From positions 1-19,944 of the forward strand of contig QMPB01000015.1 in the NCBI GenBank assembly GCA_003648395.1: a stretch of 19,944 nt of DNA, in the 5' to 3' direction. The notes beneath the pieces are model-generated. The model was given only the letters and a program-made list of their open reading frames with translations, was not told the DNA's origin and searched no databases. The position numbers were made by a program, and so were the translations under genes. Shown in pieces: positions 8,901 through 14,278 of the stretch. The DNA comes from Bacteroidota bacterium (GTDB lineage: Bacteria > Bacteroidota > Bacteroidia > Bacteroidales > UBA1556). Each line of letters opens with the position of its first letter. Position 1 is the stretch's first letter.

Positions 8901-9283
8901 ATAATTATACTCACCAATACACTTTCCGTGATGGTAGAGCAATAGAATTCGATCAGTTTGGAAAAGAGGAAAGCGATAAAAAATCAAATGCTTATTATAG
9001 TAATTTTTATCAGCAATCTATAAATGACTACTTTGTTGAAGATGGAACATATTTGAAAATAAGAGAGTTATCTATATATTATACTTATAAGCCAGTAAAA
9101 TATAAGAAATATATTAAAGAAATAAAATTTGGTGTTGTAGGACGTAATCTATTAACATTTACAAGTTATACAGGTTATGATCCCGATGTTGCATCATCTG
9201 GAGATCTTACAACTTTTGCTTTTGATAGCTTTAGTTACCCTAACTTTAGAACTATGTCAGCATCATTACAGTTTAAGTTTTAA
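5972..9283 (+). CDS. SusC/RagA-type TonB-dependent outer-membrane transporter with STN domain
   Basis: The product is 1103 residues from the ATG at 5972. An in-frame TTG at 5966 is possible, but the ATG gives a clean signal peptide (MNKFLIYLIFTFIGILSFAN). After it come an STN signalling domain (about 28-100), a CarboxypepD_reg-like beta domain (about 119-195), the TonB plug (about 200-330, with LRGATSLLGNNSPLIIVDG and IESIEVVKGAAASALYGSRA) and a beta-barrel to the C-terminus, which ends in aromatic QFKF. SusC proteins import oligomers across the outer membrane, using TonB energy, with SusD as lid. The STN domain marks this one as a transducer able to signal to FecR. The gene starts 37 bases after fecR and is followed by susD after 18 bases. 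The substrate is not readable from the protein; neighbours suggest peptides or amides. Confidence 0.96.
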   Translation: MNKFLIYLIFTFIGILSFANVNDVRYQSKTISIEQVVDDLESKFQVMVTYESKIKLSINQNEANELLNSKSIISALDELSANNNLEYEKLRDDYFVLTNVDSKTEETKIPSVIVEENLKIITGVVSDDQGNTLPGATIYLKGDKSYHAITNMDGEYTISVPQGSTELVFSYVGFEDMVITIGESNELNVSMNTDSKELEAVVVSGVAGRTSRKKLTVTVAHVDAESLQRVPATSASSALQGKVAGVSVKSTSGQPGSGSTIQLRGATSLLGNNSPLIIVDGIMVQTSLADMNSDDIESIEVVKGAAASALYGSRAAGGVIVITTRRGSKTEESYEIVLRNEIGRSSLVKNIDQSNHHPYKLDGEGIGYTKYDGVVYDDDGNVLSGSRTLTDSAYSDQAYWNVYDNQDKFFKNGLFYTNFVGVATKAKTSNLYFSFENHHNEGIIYNTNGYTRRNYRFNSDTKIGKRIKLSTSNLYITSSSDKPGSNGSFHDLLFVNPDVDLEKRDAEGNLIVDPDPWSIDENPLYPLEYRDRSENKSTFMTSLNAKVIITDWMNWDTRYSYEYFNKKYNTYTPKGYMYGGGADQDGSIYMSNYIAKNQTFQTTLNINKILGDVIVKAKLSYMYEDNNWESFSATGRDFIVPGIPQLSNTDPAKSSLDSYDGSVRAINYFGIVDLDYKDRYLFSGLYRRDGSSLFGENERWQNYYRLAGAYRITEDIDIPFVKELKIRAAIGTSGLRPGYSWQYETYYINGGQVYRDQLGNKDLKPSEAREVEFAVDAFFLKRFNATISVSNTKTVGAFAKVPLASHLGYPSQWRNVGDISSDVVEVSLGVVAMKGDKGRLHFQLNYDNIHQNLLSLTIPPYYTGPHGAYYLVPGEEFGIIYGYRWLTSLDQMEEQLPSGESIDMYQMNSDGYVILKGTEGSTNEKAIAYDHDGDGLPDRDKIGNGNADFHMSLSTTYTFKGFSFYMLLDWKQGGDIYNYTHQYTFRDGRAIEFDQFGKEESDKKSNAYYSNFYQQSINDYFVEDGTYLKIRELSIYYTYKPVKYKKYIKEIKFGVVGRNLLTFTSYTGYDPDVASSGDLTTFAFDSFSYPNFRTMSASLQFKF

Positions 9284-9301
9284 TATAGAAAATAAGAAAT
9301 T

Positions 9302-10780
9302 ATGAAAAACAAAATATTATATATGTTTATACTAACTCTATTAGCAGTTAGTTGTACAAAAGATTTAGAAGTAGAGAATAATACTGATCCAAGTATAGAG
9401 AATATCTATGGTGACCCCGAAGCCGTTTATGGCGTAACATCTAGTATGTTTTTTAATTGGTATATGAGAGCTCAAACACACTCTTGGTCGCCAGCAATGG
9501 CAATGATGACAATGGCTGATCAAGGTACTAGCTCTTGGATGAATAGTGGAATGTTTGATTTATCATCAGAGCCACGTGCTGAGCTTGATAACTCGCAAAG
9601 TTATCAGTATCAATATATTTTTGAGCATTATTATAAAGAGCTTTATAATGTACTTAATACATCAAATGATGTATTAACAGTTATAGAAGGAGGAATGGAG
9701 ATAGGTGATTTAGATGCTAATGGAATAGGTGAGGATACTAAGATGGTGGAAGCTATGTCATATTTTGCTCAAGGAGTATCATTAGGTTATTTAGGACTTA
9801 ACTACGACCAAGCTTACATTATTACAAATACAACTGCTGATCCAGCTTCTGAAACTCCTAAGAATTATTCTGAAGTAATAGATGCAGCAATAGTATCTCT
9901 ACAGAAAGCTGCTGATATTGCTACAGCAAATAACTTTATTATTCCAGATGACTGGATTAATGGTAAAGATTATTCTAATAATGAATTTGCTCAAATTGCT
10001 TATTCATATATGGCTCGTTTATTAGCTTATAGTCCAAGAAATGCTAGTCAAAATAACTCTACAAACTGGAGTCAAGTAATCCAATATGTTGATAAAGGTA
10101 TTAGCTCCGATTTAGAAATATACCTTGATAATGTAAATTGGAAAAACTGGGTTTATCATTATACTTATGAGCGTAAAAATTGGGTTATGGTTGATGCTAG
10201 AATAATAAATTTGCTTGATAATAATTACCCTGAAAGGATTACAAATAGTACTGATCCAGGAGTAGCGACATCAGCAGATGCACGATTGGCTTCAGATTTT
10301 ACTAAAGAAAGTGTGTGTAACTTTAAACCAGAGCGTGGTTATTATCATTTCTCTTACTATTTGTACACTCGACTAGATTATACATTCTCTAATCCAGCAG
10401 ATTTCCCGGAAATATATGTTAATGAATTAGAATTATTGAAAGCAGAAGCATATGTTCATTTAGGACAATTATCACAAGCAATTACTATTCTTAATAATAG
10501 TAGTCGTAGTTCTCGTGGAGGTTTGCCAGCACTTAGTTCTTCAGCAACTCAAGAGGAAGTACTTGATGCTATTTTCTACGAAAGAGATCTAGAGTTTTTT
10601 GTAGCAGGCTTTGGTATTGGTTTTTATGATATGCGCCGTAGAGATATGCTTCAAAAAGGTTCGTTATTACATTTCCCAATTCCTTCAAAGGAGCTTAATG
10701 TAGTTGGTATTCCAATTTATACTTTTGGTGGTGAAGCAAATGCTGATGGTATAGGAACTTCAAATGGTGGATGGTTTTAA
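9302..10780 (+). CDS. SusD/RagB-family substrate-binding lipoprotein
   Basis: The 492-residue product begins MKNKILYMFILTLLAVSC, a lipoprotein signal with lipid-anchored Cys18. It should sit on the outer surface over the SusC barrel and capture ligand. The helical TPR-like fold and the SusD C-terminal region are visible: YVNELELLKAEAYVHLGQ near 378-395, then ERDLEFFVAGFGIGFYDMRR, where the family carries a conserved ER-E-F-EG-R-D-R pattern, and LHFPIPSKELNVV near the end. The length is typical. It lies 18 bases after susC, the normal pairing. The protein is short of sequence identity to starch-binding SusD as far as can be judged, so a glycan ligand is not implied. Confidence 0.94.
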   Translation: MKNKILYMFILTLLAVSCTKDLEVENNTDPSIENIYGDPEAVYGVTSSMFFNWYMRAQTHSWSPAMAMMTMADQGTSSWMNSGMFDLSSEPRAELDNSQSYQYQYIFEHYYKELYNVLNTSNDVLTVIEGGMEIGDLDANGIGEDTKMVEAMSYFAQGVSLGYLGLNYDQAYIITNTTADPASETPKNYSEVIDAAIVSLQKAADIATANNFIIPDDWINGKDYSNNEFAQIAYSYMARLLAYSPRNASQNNSTNWSQVIQYVDKGISSDLEIYLDNVNWKNWVYHYTYERKNWVMVDARIINLLDNNYPERITNSTDPGVATSADARLASDFTKESVCNFKPERGYYHFSYYLYTRLDYTFSNPADFPEIYVNELELLKAEAYVHLGQLSQAITILNNSSRSSRGGLPALSSSATQEEVLDAIFYERDLEFFVAGFGIGFYDMRRRDMLQKGSLLHFPIPSKELNVVGIPIYTFGGEANADGIGTSNGGWF

Positions 10781-10836
10781 TTATTAACCAATAACTTGAG
10801 AATAACTTATTATAAAATATTGAAAATTAATTTATT

Positions 10837-12084
10837 ATGAATATTAAGACAATAATATTGATAGCGATAGCCATACTTATACTTGGCTTACAATCAATGG
10901 CATGTACTGTCGCTGTAATATCTGGAAAATACACAAAGGATGGTCGTCCATTATTATGGAAGAACCGTGATACATGGGCTATAAAAAATAAGATAGTATA
11001 CTTCAATGATGGAAAATATGAATATATGGGACTTGTAAATTCTCATGATTCAAAAGGAAAGAGTGTTTGGATTGGTCAAAATGAAAAAGGTTTTGCTATT
11101 ATGAATTCAGCTTCTTATAACCTTAATATTGGTGACACAACACGCCTTAATGGACAAGAAGGAAGAATTATTAAAGAAGCTTTGGCTAGCTGTGCAAATA
11201 TTGAAGATTTTGAGAAGTATCTAGATGATATGCCTCGCCCAACAAGATTGGAAGCTAACTTTGGCGTAATTGATGCTAATGGCGGAGCTGCTATGTATGA
11301 ATTAAACAATAAGGGCTATGTAAAGTTTGATGCTAATGATCCTACTGTAGCTCCTTTTGGATATATTATTAGAGCAAATTACTCTTTCACTGGTTCATTT
11401 GGTAAAGAAAGTAGTGGTTACTTAAGATATAATACTGTTGATGATTTGTTCTATAATGCTATGGCAACAAACACCTTCGATGCGAAGTTTATTTTACAGG
11501 ACGTTACTCGTGGTTTAAAGCACTCATTGCTTAATGTAGATTTATATGAGCAATATGCTGATGTTCCCGAAAATACTACTACATATTCGTTTTTTCATGA
11601 TTTTGTGCCACGTAGTAGTAGTGCATCATCGTGTGTAATACAAGGTGTGAAAAAATATGAGAATCCAGAATTAAGTACATTATGGTCTATTGTAGGTTTC
11701 CCACTAACATCTATTGCTATTCCTACTTGGGTAAAAGCAAAAGATGCTTTTCCTTCGGTTCTTAAGTATAACGATGAGTATAAAAATTCACCAGTTTGCT
11801 ATGCTGCATTAGAACTTAAAAATGATGTTTTTCCAGTTCGATGGGGAAAATTTGCAACTAAGTATTATATAAATATTAATGCTTTAACAAATGCTGATAA
11901 AACAGGAATTGTACAGAAAATAAATCCTTACGAAAATAAGATTATCGCTGCAGCTGATGAGGTTATTGCTGATGCTAGAAGTAACGATAAACTTGACATT
12001 TCTAAAGTAAAGAGTTTTTATAATAATACTGATGAGCTTGTTCATATAATGTTTCAAAAAGAATTTAATATAGAATTAAAATAA
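10837..12084 (+). CDS. Exported Ntn amide hydrolase (C45/acyltransferase-like)
   Basis: The 415-residue product has a hydrophobic signal peptide (1-22, ending QSMA) followed directly by Cys23, which starts CTVAVISGKYTKDGRPLLWK and then NRD. In penicillin-acylase and acyl-CoA:6-APA acyltransferase-like Ntn hydrolases the mature N-terminal Cys is the nucleophile, and the DG-P-L--KN-D segment and GQNEKGFAIMN (80-90) are typical. Signal peptidase cleavage after Ala22 would therefore expose the active Cys. The family cleaves or forms non-peptide or C-terminal amide bonds in acyl-amino compounds; the precise substrate is unknown. The site SMAC is a poor lipobox, so a soluble periplasmic protein is preferred over a lipoprotein. 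It follows susD after 56 bases and precedes the BPL_N lipoprotein by 7 bases, so it is probably in the same operon. A C69 dipeptidase or C59 relationship cannot be excluded. Confidence 0.82.
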   Translation: MNIKTIILIAIAILILGLQSMACTVAVISGKYTKDGRPLLWKNRDTWAIKNKIVYFNDGKYEYMGLVNSHDSKGKSVWIGQNEKGFAIMNSASYNLNIGDTTRLNGQEGRIIKEALASCANIEDFEKYLDDMPRPTRLEANFGVIDANGGAAMYELNNKGYVKFDANDPTVAPFGYIIRANYSFTGSFGKESSGYLRYNTVDDLFYNAMATNTFDAKFILQDVTRGLKHSLLNVDLYEQYADVPENTTTYSFFHDFVPRSSSASSCVIQGVKKYENPELSTLWSIVGFPLTSIAIPTWVKAKDAFPSVLKYNDEYKNSPVCYAALELKNDVFPVRWGKFATKYYININALTNADKTGIVQKINPYENKIIAAADEVIADARSNDKLDISKVKSFYNNTDELVHIMFQKEFNIELK

Positions 12085-12091
12085 TATTATT

Positions 12092-13225
12092 ATGCATTTT
12101 AAGAATTGGTTATTTGTATTAGTTTTATTTGTTGTTTCATGCGAACAAGCACCTAAGGATATTGCAAGATTAGGAATGCATTCGGACAAAGCAATGATTA
12201 AGATTGCTGTGTTTGAAGGTAATGGTGCAGGTACAGTTTCTGTTGTAGAAACTATTGAAGCCTTGAGAATAGATACAGGTATTTTGGCAAAAGCTATAAC
12301 TGCTTCGCAAATTCAGAATGGTGAATTAAATTATTTTGATGCATTAATAATTCCAGGTGGTAGCGGTAGTAAGCAACTTAATAATATAGGTGTACAAGGA
12401 CAAAAGCTTATTAAAGATTATATAAAAAGTGGTAAAGGTATTATTGGAATTTGTGCTGGAGCTTATATGCTTTCTTCAACTGAAGGTTATCCAAATATGA
12501 AAATTGCGACATCTGTACATATTGATAGGGCGCATTATAATAGGGGTAGAGGTTTGGTAGAGTTTGAGTTGGTAGAAGAAGGTTTGAAAATATTTCCTGA
12601 ATTAGAGAACAATAGTTTATTGTTACAATATTATGATGGTCCAGTACTTGTACAGGGCGATTCTATAAATAAATATAATGAATTAGGAAGATTTGTAACT
12701 GATATTCATCCTGATAATTATGCTCCTATGGGAATTACTCCAGGAAGAACATTCTTATTAAATCAATCTTATGGCGAGGGTAAGGTGTTTCTTATGGCTG
12801 GTCATCCTGAGTCTACTCCAGGAATGAGATGGTTAGTGCCGCGTATGGCTCGATGGGTAACAAATAATGAATTAATTTCTTATGCACCACATTGGGTGCG
12901 CCCTGAGTTAAACGATACTGCTATATTATTTACTAAGGCTCAGCGCAAATATGAAAAAGAACTTTATTGGAAACTTTTTGGTAACAATGCTGAAGAAATA
13001 ATAGATGCAATGCGTATTCTTAATGAATTAAGATCGCGCCCTGCTGTTAGATATAATATGGGACTACTTCGTTCAGAGAATGTAGAAGTAAGGCTTATGG
13101 CTGCAAAATTACTTTTAGATACTGAGTATACTGCAGCAATTGATGATGTTAGAGTGGCTTTAATTAAAGAAACTAATGAGGAAATAAAAAGTATTTTATT
13201 GCAGTTTGTGAATAACTATAATTAA
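12092..13225 (+). CDS. BPL_N/class I glutamine-amidotransferase-like lipoprotein
   Basis: The 377-residue product has a lipoprotein signal (VVSC, lipid Cys17) and a domain resembling the N-terminal region of biotin-protein ligases (BPL_N, amidotransferase-like fold). Visible parts are the strand IKIAVFEGNGAG (36-47), ALIIPGGSGS (84-93), the nucleophile elbow GICAGAYM with Cys121, and AGHPESTPG with His238 and Glu240. These three would complete a Cys-His-Glu triad, so it may be catalytic rather than only binding. After about residue 260 the sequence becomes helical and charged, and 320-377 resembles short HEAT-type repeats (NVEVRLMAAKLL, NEEIKSILLQF). It overlaps nothing and follows the Ntn hydrolase after 7 bases. 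No partner amidotransferase synthetase domain is present. The function is unknown; hydrolysis of an imported amide or gamma-glutamyl compound would fit the neighbours but is inferred. Confidence 0.82.
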   Translation: MHFKNWLFVLVLFVVSCEQAPKDIARLGMHSDKAMIKIAVFEGNGAGTVSVVETIEALRIDTGILAKAITASQIQNGELNYFDALIIPGGSGSKQLNNIGVQGQKLIKDYIKSGKGIIGICAGAYMLSSTEGYPNMKIATSVHIDRAHYNRGRGLVEFELVEEGLKIFPELENNSLLLQYYDGPVLVQGDSINKYNELGRFVTDIHPDNYAPMGITPGRTFLLNQSYGEGKVFLMAGHPESTPGMRWLVPRMARWVTNNELISYAPHWVRPELNDTAILFTKAQRKYEKELYWKLFGNNAEEIIDAMRILNELRSRPAVRYNMGLLRSENVEVRLMAAKLLLDTEYTAAIDDVRVALIKETNEEIKSILLQFVNNYN

Positions 13226-13247
13226 AAGTAACTAAAATTAGATTTAA

Positions 13248-13473
13248 GTAACTAATCAGTGTGAATGGGAATATGATAAATAATCGTAATTATCATTAGC
13301 TCCGCCCTACTGAGTGATTTTTCCTTAGAAAAATTGTACCGAAGTAAGGTCGGAGCTAAATGAATAGAATTAAGTTGTTTTGGCGAAATTTTTGCTTTTT
13401 CTGCAAAAAAATATGACAAAACAATTATATTATGTACCGTATTATCAGTAATATATATAGACTGATTAGTAAC
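13248..13473. repeat. Near-perfect inverted repeat pair enclosing about 200 bases (possible MITE-like unit)
   Basis: GTAACTAATCAGT at 13248-13260 and its inverted counterpart ACTGATTAGTAAC at 13461-13473 agree at 12 of 13 positions (10 consecutive bases are perfect). They flank the folded element. Terminal inverted repeats around a small non-coding unit resemble a miniature transposable element, but no target-site duplication is convincing and no second copy is present in this window. Confidence 0.4.
13296..13359. other. Folded element with long stem and inner hairpin
   Basis: The outer arms TTAGCTCCG (13296-13304) and CGGAGCTAA (13351-13359) pair over 9 bp, and the pairing continues inwards with one bulge and one mismatch to TAC/GTA. 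Inside, ATTTTTC (13317-13323) pairs with GAAAAAT (13328-13334) around a CTTA loop. No T-tract follows, so it is not a standard intrinsic terminator. It could be a small structured RNA, a processing site or the core of a mobile repeat. Confidence 0.5.
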
Positions 13474-13519
13474 AGATTTAATTATAAGATTTAAGAGAGT
13501 TTTTATTATTTATGGACAA

Positions 13520-13548
13520 TTTGGCTTAATGTTTTTTTATTACTTTTG
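13520..13548 (+). promoter_or_regulatory. Consensus housekeeping promoter of the ECF sigma gene
   Basis: TTTG at 13520-13523 and TACTTTTG at 13541-13548, spaced by 17 bases, match the Bacteroidota -33/-7 promoter pattern. Transcription would start near 13555, giving a leader of about 25 bases before the GTG at 13579. The sigma gene therefore seems to be transcribed by the primary sigma factor, separately from the upstream cluster. Confidence 0.75.
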
Positions 13549-13578
13549 TAGCTTAATTTTATTTTTATATAAAAGTAG

Positions 13579-14166
13579 GTGGCAGAAAAGCAAGATATTT
13601 CTTTATTTAATAAGATAGCAGATGATAATGAGTTAGCATTCAATACTATATTTGATAAGTATTATGCTGATTTATGTGATTTTTCTTTTCTTATAGTCAA
13701 AAACAAAGAATCTGCAGAGGAAATTGTAGCCGATATATTTGCGAATATATGGATTAAGCGTGGAACTCATACCGTAGATAGCAACCTAAGAGGATATTTG
13801 ATGAGTAGTACTAAAAATAGAACAATATCATTTATGAGAAAGAAGAAAATAGAAATTCTTTCTTTAGAAGATATTCCCTATGGTCAATCAGAAAATGAGT
13901 CTACTCCAGAAAAAGTCTTAATTTCAAAAGAGAGTGGAGCCTCAGTAGAAAAAATTCTTAGCTTTATTCCAGAGAAAAGTCGATTGGTATTTAAAATGCA
14001 TAGATTTGAAAATTTTAAATATCGCGAAATTGCAGAAGTGCTTGATATCTCTCAAAAAACTGTTGAAAAACATATGGGCAAAGCCTTGAAAATACTTAGA
14101 GGTATGCAACACCAAATACAGGGTTTATTAATATTTGCTTGTTTTACTAAAAACTGGTTATTTTAG
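13579..14166 (+). CDS. ECF RNA polymerase sigma factor (FecI-like)
   Basis: The 195-residue product starts at a GTG; no suitable ATG lies upstream in frame, and residue 1-20 content (VAEKQDISLFNKIADDNELA) fits family N-termini. Sigma-70 region 2 covers about 18-88 (FNTIFDKYYADLCDFSFLIV, then EEIVADIFANIWIKR, and the DNA-melting part NLRGYLMSSTKNRTISFMRK). Region 4 covers about 125-175, with a helix-turn-helix FKYREIAEVLDISQKTVEKH. The short hydrophobic tail after region 4 (GLLIFACF) is common in such factors of this phylum. ECF factors of this type are held by FecR-like anti-sigma proteins and switch on SusC/SusD operons. The only FecR in the window is at 4978, about 7.6 kb upstream, and it is the probable partner. 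The gene has its own consensus promoter. Confidence 0.93.
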   Translation: MAEKQDISLFNKIADDNELAFNTIFDKYYADLCDFSFLIVKNKESAEEIVADIFANIWIKRGTHTVDSNLRGYLMSSTKNRTISFMRKKKIEILSLEDIPYGQSENESTPEKVLISKESGASVEKILSFIPEKSRLVFKMHRFENFKYREIAEVLDISQKTVEKHMGKALKILRGMQHQIQGLLIFACFTKNWLF

Positions 14167-14265
14167 AATGGTGCTCTATAAATACCTATTATAGCTTCAA
14201 TACTCTTAAAATCTTCTTGTTAATAACTATACTATTTGTTTAGGTATATTAAGGTGCAAAGCAAT

Positions 14266-14273
14266 TACTTTTG
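14266..14273 (+). promoter_or_regulatory. -7 element immediately upstream of the 7TM-HD gene
   Basis: TACTTTTG matches TAnnTTTG exactly and ends 5 bases before the GTG start. A transcript from here would begin at or next to the start codon, so the mRNA would be nearly leaderless. TTTG at 14235-14238 is 27 bases away, longer than usual. Alternatively the true start codon or promoter lies elsewhere. Confidence 0.5.
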
Positions 14274-14278
14274 TATAC

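Larger units (their letters stand above)
13226..13578. other. Intergenic region between operon and sigma gene (353 bases), repeat-rich
   Basis: No protein gene is seen. The stretch contains a 10-base direct repeat (AAGTAACTAA at 13226-13235 and 13246-13255), a pair of near-perfect inverted repeats at 13248-13260 and 13461-13473, a folded element at 13296-13359 that is more GC-rich than its surroundings, and a consensus promoter at 13520-13548 for the sigma gene. A clean hairpin-plus-T-tract terminator for the upstream operon is not present. Confidence 0.75.

Noticed and set aside
13296..13359. A known riboswitch class in the folded element
   Set aside because: No conserved ligand-pocket sequence of a class I know is visible, and the element lies about 220 bases before the next gene.
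13389..13409. Hairpin TTTTTGC / GCAAAAA as terminator of the operon
   Set aside because: The stem is mostly A-T pairs and no T-tract follows on the plus strand, so it does not meet the requirements of an intrinsic terminator.
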